Origin: Calditrichia bacterium
GTDB lineage: Bacteria; Calditrichota; Calditrichia; RBG-13-44-9; J075
DNA length: 64,000 nt
Assembly: GCA_028284445.1 (NCBI GenBank)
Contig: JANQRS010000051.1
Coordinates: 1-64,000, forward strand
Direction of reading: 5' to 3'
The notes beneath the pieces are model-generated. The model was given only the letters and a program-made list of their open reading frames with translations. It was not told the origin of the DNA and ran no database searches. Numbering within the stretch: position 1 is the first letter of the stretch; each line of letters opens with the position of its first letter. Of the stretch, positions 32,140 through 41,675 are shown in pieces. The position numbers and the translations under genes are program-made.

Positions 32140-35100
32140 TCAACTTCCTTCGTATAGCCACACCCGAATCAGGTTTAGCAAACGCTCGGTGCTGACCGGC
32201 TTGGTGAGATAATCGTTCGCTCCGGCTTCCAGGCATTTGGCTTTGTCTTCGGCCATTGCCTTCGCAGTCAGAGCAATAATGGGCAGTTCCTTGTACTTTT
32301 GATTGCGCCTGATTTTCTGCATCGCCTCGTAGCCGTCCATCACCGGCATCATGATGTCCATCAGCACGATATCAACATCTTTCTCTTCTTTTAATTTTTC
32401 AATGGCCAGTTTACCGTTGTCAGCCAGAACAACCTCCATTCCGGTGTCGGAAAGAATGCTGGATAGTGCATAAGTATTGCGCATATCATCATCTGCCAGC
32501 AGCACTTTTCTTCCCTTGAGAATGGTCTCAGGATCGTGCAAGCTGCTCATGATTCTCTTCTGACGAGCCGAAAGATTCTTTTCCATGCTGTGCAGGAATA
32601 GAGATACTTCTTCCAGCAGACGTTCCGGCGAAGATGCCCCCTTGACAACAATGCTGCTGGTAAACTCATTCAATTTACGAACTTCGCTTTTGGTGAGGTC
32701 CTTGCCGGTATATACCACGATTGGCTGCTTATCAATGGAATCTGTCGCCTGTAATTTTTCCAGGAGATCAAAACCGGATATGTCCGGCAGGCGCAGGTCG
32801 AGAATAATGCAGTCGAAAGCAGCGGCAGCCAACTGATCGAGCGCTTCCTGACCGCTGCTAACGGTGGTGATATTGATTTCCTTATTCTTGAGGAGCTTTT
32901 TGATGGCTTCCTGGCTGGTTTTATCATCTTCGACAACCAGGATTTCCTTCATCGAAGCGCTGGAGATATTCTCCAGTTTGGTAATCACACTGCTGATGTC
33001 CTCCTGGCTGACCGGCTTTGAAAGAAAACCAATCGCTCCCTTTTGGAGAGAGGTCATATCTTCTTCCGACATCGAAATCACATGAACCGGAATGTGGCGG
33101 GTTTGTAAGTTGAACTTGAGATTATCCAGCACCTTAAACCCATCGATATCAGGAAGCATCAGATCCAGCACGATACCACTTGGCTGATATTTGACGGCAA
33201 GTTCCAGTGCTTCCTTACCTTCATTGGTAACCAGCGATTTGTGGCCGCTCCGTCTGATTTGGGTCTGAAGGATTTCTGCAAAATGCATGTCGTCTTCCAC
33301 AACAAGAATTACTGAATCGTTCTTTTCGATGAGATCACGATCATCTACCACGAAACTGGTTTTCTTGCTTGGCGCTGCAATCGCAGATAGGGAACGCTGG
33401 GGACGAAGCAAATCAGGCTCTTTTGTGACTGGGATTTCCGATTCATGAACGGCTTGATATTTCAAGGGCAGGTATACCGTAAATTGACTGCCCGTTCCCG
33501 GTTCACTTTCCACAACAATTTCGCCACCAAGCAAGAAACAAAGATCGCGCGAAATGGTAAGACCAAGTCCGGTACCGCCAAATTGCCTGGCAGTCCCTCC
33601 TTCAGCTTGCTGAAATGCCTCAAAGATCATCATTTGTTTATCTGCGGGAATACCAATGCCGGTATCTCCAACGGTAAGCTGAAGAACTTCATCCGCCGGG
33701 ACGTGAATGTATTTAAAACGTGTTTCCGGGTCGGTTATACGGCATGAAACGGTCACGGTGCCTCGTTCCGTGAACTTGAAGGCGTTCGAGAGAAGATTCT
33801 TGATGATCTGCTCCAGACGCTGGGGATCCGTTTCAATGTTCGCTGGCATTTTGTCGCTTAGCTCGATCTTAAATTCCAGCCCTTTATCCTTTGCGACTGG
33901 TTCAAACTGCTGTTTAAGGTTCTGCATGAGAGTTTGAATTCGAACTTCTTCAATCATAATTTGCAGCTGACCGGCTTCGACCTTGGACAAATCGAGAATA
34001 TCGTTGATGAGATTCAATAAGTCGACGCCACCATCGTAAATCACCTGGCTGGATTTCACCTGTTCCGCTGTTAAGTTATCGTCCTTGTTCTTGGCAAGGT
34101 CATTTGCCAGAATCAGCAGGCTGTTGAGGGGTGTGCGCAATTCATGGGACATATTGGCCAGAAATTCAGACTTATACTTACTGGACAGCTCGAGTTCACG
34201 CGCCTTCTCTTCCAGCTCCTGACGTGCGCCCTGGATCTCTTCCTTCTGACGTTCAAGGTCCTTGGTTTTCGCCTCCAACTCTTCATTTGTTGCCTGCAAT
34301 TCCTCACTCTGACTCTTGAGGCGTTCCTGCTGTTTGAGCATCTCATCGGATTTCCGCTGAGATTCTGACAAGAGCTGCTGCATTTTTTCACGATCCTGCG
34401 CGGAGTTCACTGCGACAGCAATATTTTCCGAAACAATCCTCAGCAACTCGACATGATTGGTAGTGATTTCACTAAAGGATGCTATTTCCAACACGCCTTT
34501 TACTTCATTCTCCAGAATGAAGGGCTGCACAACAATGGACAGCGGTGGCTGTTGGCCCAGCCCGGATGATATGTTGATGTAGTCATCCGGCACGTCTGTT
34601 ACAACTATTGGTTCCTTCTCAAGTGCCGCCTGGCCTACCAGGCTTTCGCCGAAGTTAAACTCGGTCTTCAGGGTTTTACGTTTTGTGTAAGCGTAGGTGC
34701 CGGATAATGTCAACTTGCGCTCCTCGAGCACTACGTAACACACACCAACTTTGGCGTCCAGGTATTTGGTCAGATAAGAAATAATATTCTTGGATAGTTG
34801 CGATAAGTCCTGCTCACCGCGCATGCTGTCGTTCAATCCCGCCTGTCCGGTTTTTAACCAGCGCTCACTTTCATTTTCCCGGGAGATTTCTCGCAGGTTA
34901 TCGGTCATGGTATTCAGGGCAATCCCCAACTCATCCTGGTCACTTCGCAGGGGCATGGCAATCGTAAAGTCGCCGCGGGCAATGGTATTTGCAGAGTTCA
35001 CAATCGTGGTAAAGCTATCCACCATCGCGTTGATATTGTTCTTTAACTCCAATACTTCCCCGCGCACTTCCACCTCAATTTTCCGGGAGAAATCACCAAC

Positions 35101-38031
35101 CGCCAGAGCAGTAGAAACCCCGGCGATGTCGCGCACCTGGCTGGTCAGGTTACCGGCCATCAGGTTCACATTGTCCGTAAGATTTTTCCAGGCGCCGGCA
35201 ACGTTGGGTACCGCAGCCTGACCACCTAGCTTTCCTTCCGTTCCTACCTCGCGAGCTACGTTGGTTACCTCATCCGCAAAAATATTGAGGGAGTCTACCA
35301 TTCGGTTGATGGTCTGGGATAGTTCCAATACTTCTCCCCCTTTGGCGGTCTCCGTAATCTGCAAAGAGAGGTCGCCATTAGCAACCGCGGTAGTTACCGT
35401 AGCAATCTCGCGCACCTGTGTCGTCAGGTTGCTGGCCATCAGGTTCACGTTCTCGGTAAGATCCTTCCAGGTGCCGGCGACATCCGGTACATCCGCCTGA
35501 CCACCGAGCTTTCCTTCTGTACCCACTTCGCGCGATACACGGGTTACTTCAGCAGCAAAGACATTCAGAGAGTCTACCATCTGATTGATGGTGTCCTTCA
35601 AGTCAGCAATTTCTCCCCGTGCCTCAATTGTAATCAATCGCGACAGGTCACCATTTGCCACGGCCGTGGCCACCGTTGCGATCTCTCGCACCTGACTGGT
35701 AAGGTTACTGGCCATCACATTCACGTTATTGGTCAGGTCAAGCCAGTCACCGGCTACGTTGGGCACCTTGGCGACCCCGCCAAGAATACCTTCGGTCCCT
35801 ACCTCACGCGCAACACGCGTGACTTCGCTGGAAAAAATATTCAGCGAGGCCACCATTCGGTTAATGGTCTGCGAGAGCGTCAATACCTCCCCGCCTTTAC
35901 CGGATTCAGTAATTTCCTGGGAGAGGTCACCATTTGCCACCGCTGTTGCTACAGCGGCAATTTCCCGCACCTGATTGGTGAGGTTACTGGCCATGAAGTT
36001 TACATTGTTGGTCAAATCGAACCAGGCGCCGGCGACGTTCGGCACCTCCGCCTGCCCGCCAAGCTTTCCTTCGGTGCCTACCTCGCGGGCAACACGCGTT
36101 ACCTCATCGGAAAAGATATTCAGGGAGTCTACCATCTGATTGATGGTATCCTTGAGGTCAGCAATCTCGCCGCGCACATCAATGGTGATCTTACGAGAGA
36201 GATCACCGTTGGCCACTGCTGCCGCAACTGTCGAGATCTCCCGCACCTGGTTGGTGAGGTTGGTGGCCATAATATTTACACTCTCGGTGAGATCTTTCCA
36301 GGTGCCGGCGATATCCGGCACATCTGCCTGACCGCCGAGCTTTCCTTCGGTGCCTACCTCGCGGGCAACACGTGTTACCTCATCGGAGAAAATATTTAGT
36401 GAGTCTACCATCTGATTGATAGTGTCTTTCAGGTCAGCAATTTCGCCACGCACGTCGATGGTAATTTTACGAGACAAATCACCATTTGCCACCGCACTTG
36501 CAACCGCTGCAATTTCCCGTACCTGGTTAGTAAGGTTGGTGGCCATAGTATTTACATTCTTGGTGATGTCGCGCCAGGCGCCGGCAATATTTGGCACCTC
36601 GGCCTGCCCGCCAAGCTTTCCTTCCGTCCCCACTTCAAGTGCCACACGGCTCACTTCTGAGGCAAATTCGGTTAGCAGGTCTACCATTAGATTAATGGTA
36701 TTGGACAATGCCAATACTTCTCCGCCCTTGCCTTCTTCAGTAATCCGCTGGGAAAAATCGCCCTGCGAAACCGCCGTGGCCACCGTGGAAATTTCCCGAA
36801 CCTGGTTGGTTAGGTTCGTTGCCATAGTATTTACACTTTCAGTGAGGTCCTTCCAGGTACCGCCAACGTTTGGCACGTTGGCCTGTCCACCTAGCTTACC
36901 TTCCGTACCTACCTCACGTGATACACGAGTTACCTCGGCAGCAAAGATGTTCAACGAGTCTACCATCTGATTAATGGTATCTTTCAATTCAGCAATTTCG
37001 CCGCGCACGTCAATAGCAATTTTCTTGGAAAGGTCGCCGTTAGCTACCGCAGTCGCCACCCCGGCAATCTCGCGCACCTGATCTGTTAAGTTCGTGGCCA
37101 TCAGGTTCACATTTGCGGTGAGATCTTTCCAAACACCGGCAACGTCCGGTACATCCGCCTGACCACCGAGTTTCCCTTCAATACCTACCTCACGAGCCAC
37201 ATTTGCTACCTCGGCAGCAAATACGTTCAGGGAGTCAACCATACGATTAATGGTCTGCGAGAGCTCCAAGACCTCGCCACCTTTTCCTTCTTCGGTAATT
37301 TTTCGAGAAAGATCGCCATTGGCCACTGCGGTAGTTACGTTGGCAATTTCCCGCACCTGGCGGGTTAAGTTACTGGCCATCAGGTTCACATTGTCGGTAA
37401 GGTCTTTCCAGGTACCGGCAACGCTCGGCACTGCTGCCTGTCCACCGAGCTTCCCTTCTACACCAACCTCACTGGCAACGCGAATCACCTGTTCAGCAAA
37501 AATATTCAGACTGTCGAGGGCACGATTGATTACATCAGCCATCGCCCGAAAGTCACCGGTCACCGTTAAACTGAACTCATCTTTCAAGTTGCCGGCAGCA
37601 ATACTGTTTAGAATACGCCGCACTTCCAAAACCGGCTTGGCAATCGCCTCAATCAAGGTGTTGATATTATCAATGAGATCTTTCCAAACACCACTGGCTT
37701 CGGCAAACTCGGCACGCGCTTCCAGGTTACCCTCGATACCACCTACCCGGGAAATACGAGATACTTCGGTACTCACCCCACCAATCATCTCAACCATACT
37801 ATTATATGCCTGGGCAAGATCAGCAAATTTATCGTTACGTTCCTTCGCAAGGCGTACGGAGATATCGCCTTCACGAAACGCCTCTATCGCGAAAATCAAT
37901 CGATCAAGCTGCTCATGAACATAGGTATTATCCGCAAACATTTCAGCATTGGTGATGCGCTTACTAAACGCGGTTTTTCCGCGCGCTTTTTTCTGGGCCG
38001 GGGCTTTGGATTTGGATGATCCTTGCGGCAT
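32140..38031 (-). CDS. Giant soluble multi-HAMP hybrid histidine kinase with GAF and three receivers
   Basis: 1963 residues; GAGGAGA six bases before ATG. No membrane segment. Residues ~40-98 hold a leading HAMP; 99-190 a divergent 92-residue double-HAMP unit; 191-1018 nine further 92-residue units with EGKLGGQA, NVNLMASNLT and ANGDLS motifs; a last HAMP to ~1070. Then a GAF (~1085-1230), a long coiled coil, DHp FLANMSHELRTPLNS (His ~1296), HATPase (GTGLGLTIS), and three receivers (~1570-1690, 1695-1815, 1838-1960), each with an Asp (IVLDLMLPD, IILDLRLPD, IVLMDIMMPV). The layout resembles the group III fungal osmosensing kinases (Nik1/Os-1 type) and bacterial relatives, but with about twice as many HAMPs. 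Upstream of cheR on the same strand. Confidence 0.95.
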   Translation of the reverse strand: MPQGSSKSKAPAQKKARGKTAFSKRITNAEMFADNTYVHEQLDRLIFAIEAFREGDISVRLAKERNDKFADLAQAYNSMVEMIGGVSTEVSRISRVGGIEGNLEARAEFAEASGVWKDLIDNINTLIEAIAKPVLEVRRILNSIAAGNLKDEFSLTVTGDFRAMADVINRALDSLNIFAEQVIRVASEVGVEGKLGGQAAVPSVAGTWKDLTDNVNLMASNLTRQVREIANVTTAVANGDLSRKITEEGKGGEVLELSQTINRMVDSLNVFAAEVANVAREVGIEGKLGGQADVPDVAGVWKDLTANVNLMATNLTDQVREIAGVATAVANGDLSKKIAIDVRGEIAELKDTINQMVDSLNIFAAEVTRVSREVGTEGKLGGQANVPNVGGTWKDLTESVNTMATNLTNQVREISTVATAVSQGDFSQRITEEGKGGEVLALSNTINLMVDLLTEFASEVSRVALEVGTEGKLGGQAEVPNIAGAWRDITKNVNTMATNLTNQVREIAAVASAVANGDLSRKITIDVRGEIADLKDTINQMVDSLNIFSDEVTRVAREVGTEGKLGGQADVPDIAGTWKDLTESVNIMATNLTNQVREISTVAAAVANGDLSRKITIDVRGEIADLKDTINQMVDSLNIFSDEVTRVAREVGTEGKLGGQAEVPNVAGAWFDLTNNVNFMASNLTNQVREIAAVATAVANGDLSQEITESGKGGEVLTLSQTINRMVASLNIFSSEVTRVAREVGTEGILGGVAKVPNVAGDWLDLTNNVNVMASNLTSQVREIATVATAVANGDLSRLITIEARGEIADLKDTINQMVDSLNVFAAEVTRVSREVGTEGKLGGQADVPDVAGTWKDLTENVNLMASNLTTQVREIATVTTAVANGDLSLQITETAKGGEVLELSQTINRMVDSLNIFADEVTNVAREVGTEGKLGGQAAVPNVAGAWKNLTDNVNLMAGNLTSQVRDIAGVSTALAVGDFSRKIEVEVRGEVLELKNNINAMVDSFTTIVNSANTIARGDFTIAMPLRSDQDELGIALNTMTDNLREISRENESERWLKTGQAGLNDSMRGEQDLSQLSKNIISYLTKYLDAKVGVCYVVLEERKLTLSGTYAYTKRKTLKTEFNFGESLVGQAALEKEPIVVTDVPDDYINISSGLGQQPPLSIVVQPFILENEVKGVLEIASFSEITTNHVELLRIVSENIAVAVNSAQDREKMQQLLSESQRKSDEMLKQQERLKSQSEELQATNEELEAKTKDLERQKEEIQGARQELEEKARELELSSKYKSEFLANMSHELRTPLNSLLILANDLAKNKDDNLTAEQVKSSQVIYDGGVDLLNLINDILDLSKVEAGQLQIMIEEVRIQTLMQNLKQQFEPVAKDKGLEFKIELSDKMPANIETDPQRLEQIIKNLLSNAFKFTERGTVTVSCRITDPETRFKYIHVPADEVLQLTVGDTGIGIPADKQMMIFEAFQQAEGGTARQFGGTGLGLTISRDLCFLLGGEIVVESEPGTGSQFTVYLPLKYQAVHESEIPVTKEPDLLRPQRSLSAIAAPSKKTSFVVDDRDLIEKNDSVILVVEDDMHFAEILQTQIRRSGHKSLVTNEGKEALELAVKYQPSGIVLDLMLPDIDGFKVLDNLKFNLQTRHIPVHVISMSEEDMTSLQKGAIGFLSKPVSQEDISSVITKLENISSASMKEILVVEDDKTSQEAIKKLLKNKEINITTVSSGQEALDQLAAAAFDCIILDLRLPDISGFDLLEKLQATDSIDKQPIVVYTGKDLTKSEVRKLNEFTSSIVVKGASSPERLLEEVSLFLHSMEKNLSARQKRIMSSLHDPETILKGRKVLLADDDMRNTYALSSILSDTGMEVVLADNGKLAIEKLKEEKDVDIVLMDIMMPVMDGYEAMQKIRRNQKYKELPIIALTAKAMAEDKAKCLEAGANDYLTKPVSTERLLNLIRVWLYEGS
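34978..37737 (-). repeat. Ten-unit 276-bp coding repeat array (double-HAMP units)
   Basis: Units of exactly 92 codons repeat through the giant kinase; for instance GAGTCTACCATCTGATTGAT occurs at intervals of 276 bp around 36125 and 36401. The leftmost-in-protein unit (37462-37737) is divergent; the other nine are close, and units 4-6 share long identical protein stretches, which suggests recent expansion or gene conversion. Unit number may vary between strains, and may also be wrong in an assembly. Confidence 0.9.
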
Positions 38032-38705
38032 GCTTTCTCCTCTTGTTTACCGGGCGATCAGTACAGCACTCGTCGAGGACATAGGTCTTCGATGACACTC
38101 ATGCTTGTCCAAGTGACTGCGCAACATTCGTTTGTCAATGCAATAGCAGGTTGGCCTGCCCTCCAATGAGGGACAAAGAAGGCACCAGATCAAATCAAAA
38201 AGAGGATGGTGTGATACGCTCACGGGCATCCATTAGATTCCAGGAGCAATATCTGTGGCTAATTCATTCGCCGGGTCAGCGAATCCACATATGCGGTGAA
38301 TTTGAATTTTTCAAGGTGCTTTCGGTTCAAGATATACAGAAGCTTCGAAAGAACCAAACAATTAAATGGAGGGCCCAAAGGGATTGTCAGAAAAAGGAAA
38401 AATTCCAACAAGAAAAATTCCAACAAGAAAAATTCCAACAAGAAAAATTCCAAAGGGAATTTATAGGTCAGGTACTAATTGCAAATTATTTAACGGTGTT
38501 GGGCTCACAAAAGCGTCGAATATCCGCCCAGTTTACTTTGGGGTTCTCCATTTTTGGAATTTTTCTTGTTGGGATTTGGAATTTACAACTTTGTAATTCC
38601 CATTAATATCTAAAGTATATGCAATTCTGGTCGAAGATCAGGTGAAGCCGTCAGGCTTCGTAGGTCGCATGAGACCTGAACATTCCATTCATTCAAGAAC
38701 AGCAA
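38032..38705. other. 674-bp divergent intergenic region between the two arms of the signalling island
   Basis: The giant kinase (minus) and the CHASE-like kinase (plus) are transcribed away from this region, so promoters for both should lie here. It contains a 15-bp tandem repeat, an inverted copy of that repeat (38554-38572) and a small hairpin near 38643-38660. A 151-codon frame (38151-38606) runs through the repeat and looks spurious. Confidence 0.75.
38398..38453. repeat. 15-bp tandem repeat (AAAAATTCCAACAAG x3.7)
   Basis: Three perfect units and a partial fourth. A reverse-complement copy (TTGGAATTTTTCTTGTTGG) lies at 38554-38572, so a stem could form across ~100 bp. Confidence 0.95.
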
Positions 38706-41231
38706 ATGGCTTTAGAGCAAAACCATACCGAGCACCGTCTTGGCTTCCGCTGGTTGCCGCTGACAACCGCCATTTTGGTAATGATCCTCATCATTGGATT
38801 GGCAATGTTATGGCGACAGCGCGAGTCTCAGACCCTGCAAGAAGGATTCGCGGCGACAGTGTGGCATCAAGGCCGGATTATTGAAAACGCTATTGAGCAT
38901 CAATTCCTGGCCGTCGAGCGAATGGCAACACGCTGGGAAACCAATCAAGGCACCCCATTTCCTGCCTGGCAAACAGACACACGTCATTACGAAGAACATT
39001 ATCAAAACTTCCAGGCAATTGCATGGGTGGATTCCAGCAACCATACACGTTGGATCGAGCCACTTGCCGGCAACGAAGCCGTGCAGAATGTCAATCTTGC
39101 CCTCGAAGAAAAACGCCGGCATGCCATGGAAAAAGCCCGGCGCCTAAATGAAAGTACGGTTACAGAAACAGTTGAGCTGGCACAAGCTGAGAAAGGATTT
39201 CTTTTCTTTGTGCCGCTAACAGTTGATGGTCGCTTCGATGGCTTTATTGTGGCAATGTTTCGGATAGAAGGCTTTCTGGACCAGATTTTTGAAGAACATC
39301 TCGCTAAAGAATTTCATGCAGCGTTGAAAGAATCAGCAAAAATTATATATCAGACCGGTGAACCGGATGCCACGCTTGATTTACACTCATCTTCAACCCA
39401 AATCCAATTCTATGATAAGGAATGGCAGCTTACCTTAACCCCTCGCGAACTGCCTGGTAGGGATCAATCGCTGATATTTTCAGCCAGCGTACTTTTTGCC
39501 ACCATTCTTGGCATTTTCGCGGCATTCTTTGTGAATTCCATACAGGTTCTTCGCCAACAAAAGTTAATGCTGGAAGCCAATAATCAGAACCTCGACAAAC
39601 ATCGGGAACATCTCCGTAAACTGAACGAGCTGTTTAGCGTTGGCAAACCTTCTATTGATGAACAACTGAAAAAGTTGTTGGAACTGGGGAGCAAGGAATT
39701 AGGCATGAAATATGGCGTAATAAGCGCCATTGCCGAAGATAATTATCTGATCCTGCACTCGTCGGACACAAAAGCGCTGCCAATCGGACAGGAGTTTGAT
39801 TTACAAGATACTTATTGTGCACTTACCGTCCAGCATCCGGAGGGCGTTTTTATCGATCATGTCGCTGAATCCGAATACCAGGATTTAAAGGCCTACAAGA
39901 AATTCAAGCTGGAAAGCTATATCGGTTTTACCATGCTGCATGGAGACAACATCATTGGTACGCTAAACTTTAGCGACCCGTCACCTCGCAGCCTGCCCTT
40001 TTCGGTCGAGGACCAGGAATTTGTCAAACTGATGGCCCGCTGGACAGCCAGCCAGCTTGAGCAGAAAGGCAACCATCAAGCATTGACTGAGAGCCGCAAG
40101 CGGTTTCAAATGGCAGTTGACGGCGCACGCGACGGCATTTGGGACTGGATAGATGTGAACGGTGATGCTGAATGGTGGTCGCCGCGCTTCTACCACCTAC
40201 TGGGTTATTCAGAAGGCGAAATTTCGCCGACATTGACCAATTTCGGCATGCTCCTGCATCCGGACGATCATGCACACACCTTTCAGGCGGTTAATGATCA
40301 TTTTGAAAACGATGTTCAGTTTAACGTTGAGTATCGGCTACGAACAAAAAATGCCGGCTATCGCTGGTTTCGGGCACGGGCGGAATTAGAGCGCGACGGG
40401 GTAGGCAACCCACAGCGGATGATTGGTTCGATTACGGACATCCATGAGGAAAGGCTGTCTAACACTGCGCTTGTGGATATGAATCGTGCGCTGCTGCAGT
40501 CAAACAAGGAATTGGAGCAATTTGCCTACGTCGCTTCGCATGATTTACAGGAGCCGCTTCGCATGGTAACCAGCTTTGCTCAGCTGCTGAATAAACGTTA
40601 TGAGGGGCAACTGGATGAGAAAGCAGACTCGTACCTGAATCACATCATCACCGGGGCAGTTCGCATGAAAGGCCTGATAGATGCGCTCCTATCTTTTTCA
40701 CGTATCGGACGTGCAGAACGAAATCTGACGTATATTTCCGGCAACCAACTGATAGAGGCAGCCAGGCACAATTTACGGCAGACAATTTTGGAAAGCGAAG
40801 CCAACATCGTTGTTGGCGCCATACCAACATTAAAAGCAGATGTCCCCTTGCTCACCCAGGTTTTTCAGAACCTGATTGCCAATGCCATCAAGTTTCGTAG
40901 TGAGGAGCCTCCACTGATAAAAATTGATGCTGAGGACCACAAAACACATTGGCAATTCTCCGTAAAGGACAATGGTATTGGCTTTGATCCCAAGTTTGCC
41001 GAGCGGATATTTATTGTGTTTCAACGACTTCATCTCCGTGATGCATACGAGGGAACCGGGATCGGCCTGGCAATCTGCAAGAAAATTGTGGAGCGGCACG
41101 GCGGCAAAATTTGGGCTGAATCTTCACCGGGTAGCGGCGCCACATTTTATTTCACAATTTCAATGCAAGGAGAACTGCTTTATGGATCCGATCTCGCCTC
41201 CGGACAACTCGCTACACGTCTTACTGATTGA
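38706..41231 (+). CDS. Membrane sensor histidine kinase (CHASE-like, GAF, PAS, DHp, HATPase)
   Basis: 841 residues. Two membrane segments (~17-37 and ~255-280) enclose a periplasmic region with CHASE-like character (IIENAIEHQFLAVERMATRW...YQNFQAIAWVD). GAF (~310-455), PAS (~465-590: GIWDWIDVNGDAEWWSPRFY), DHp QFAYVASHDLQEPLRMVTSF (His ~617) and HATPase (NLIANAIKFR, DNGIGFDPK, GTGIGLAIC) follow. The kinase core is paralogous to 28898-30079. The ATG has only a weak ribosome site. Its last 50 bases overlap the next gene in another frame. Confidence 0.9.
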   Translation: MALEQNHTEHRLGFRWLPLTTAILVMILIIGLAMLWRQRESQTLQEGFAATVWHQGRIIENAIEHQFLAVERMATRWETNQGTPFPAWQTDTRHYEEHYQNFQAIAWVDSSNHTRWIEPLAGNEAVQNVNLALEEKRRHAMEKARRLNESTVTETVELAQAEKGFLFFVPLTVDGRFDGFIVAMFRIEGFLDQIFEEHLAKEFHAALKESAKIIYQTGEPDATLDLHSSSTQIQFYDKEWQLTLTPRELPGRDQSLIFSASVLFATILGIFAAFFVNSIQVLRQQKLMLEANNQNLDKHREHLRKLNELFSVGKPSIDEQLKKLLELGSKELGMKYGVISAIAEDNYLILHSSDTKALPIGQEFDLQDTYCALTVQHPEGVFIDHVAESEYQDLKAYKKFKLESYIGFTMLHGDNIIGTLNFSDPSPRSLPFSVEDQEFVKLMARWTASQLEQKGNHQALTESRKRFQMAVDGARDGIWDWIDVNGDAEWWSPRFYHLLGYSEGEISPTLTNFGMLLHPDDHAHTFQAVNDHFENDVQFNVEYRLRTKNAGYRWFRARAELERDGVGNPQRMIGSITDIHEERLSNTALVDMNRALLQSNKELEQFAYVASHDLQEPLRMVTSFAQLLNKRYEGQLDEKADSYLNHIITGAVRMKGLIDALLSFSRIGRAERNLTYISGNQLIEAARHNLRQTILESEANIVVGAIPTLKADVPLLTQVFQNLIANAIKFRSEEPPLIKIDAEDHKTHWQFSVKDNGIGFDPKFAERIFIVFQRLHLRDAYEGTGIGLAICKKIVERHGGKIWAESSPGSGATFYFTISMQGELLYGSDLASGQLATRLTD

Positions 41232-41637
41232 AGACAATCTAGCCGATATCGAATTGACCTCTGAAACGTTGGCCGAGTGTAAGATTCTAATTGATCTTAA
41301 GGCCCTGATGAACGGCGTGGAGGGACTTAAATACCTTCGCCGCGAAGCCCCTTTCGATAATGCCCGGAGACCCGATCTGGTCTTGCTGGATCTTAACTTG
41401 CCGGGATTGGATGGCCGGGAAATCCTCGCTGAGATCAAAACTGATCCACAGCTGCAACACATTCCGGTCGTCATCCTAACCACTTCTGAGGCTGGTGAAG
41501 ACATTGTTAAATCCTACGCCAGCGGCGCCAATTGCTATATAACCAAGCCAGTGGGACTTGATGAATTTGCCAAACTGGTACGGTCGATCGAGAATTTCTG
41601 GTTCACTGTGGTAAAGTTGCCGACACAATTCCGATAA
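41182..41637 (+). CDS. Rcp1-type single-domain response regulator
   Basis: 151 residues from ATG 41182, chosen for AAGGAG ten bases upstream and because the preceding frame (from 40972) is only antisense-like overlap with the kinase. Receiver: VLLIEDNLADIEL, LVLLDLNLPGLDG, VVILTTSE, YITKP. The end SIENFWFTVVKLP nearly repeats that of the regulator at 28424-28867. It overlaps the kinase gene by 50 bp in another frame, so the two are translationally linked. Confidence 0.92.
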   Translation: MDPISPPDNSLHVLLIEDNLADIELTSETLAECKILIDLKALMNGVEGLKYLRREAPFDNARRPDLVLLDLNLPGLDGREILAEIKTDPQLQHIPVVILTTSEAGEDIVKSYASGANCYITKPVGLDEFAKLVRSIENFWFTVVKLPTQFR

Positions 41638-41675
41638 TAGGAGGTGTGAAGGACTCAAGGATGAGGAGGATTGAC

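Noticed and set aside
36416..36970. 184-codon frame antisense to the HAMP array, and its relatives at 37250-37918, 34790-35221 and 35261-35500
   Set aside because: They recur once per 276-bp unit and are reverse-strand shadows of the HAMP repeats.
38151..38606. 151-codon frame in the divergent intergenic region
   Set aside because: It spans the 15-bp tandem repeat (FQQEK peptides) and ends in text typical of dispersed repeats; no domain is visible.
40972..41181. 70-codon N-terminal extension of the Rcp1-type regulator
   Set aside because: This part overlaps the ATPase domain of the kinase in another frame; a strong ribosome site precedes the ATG at 41182.
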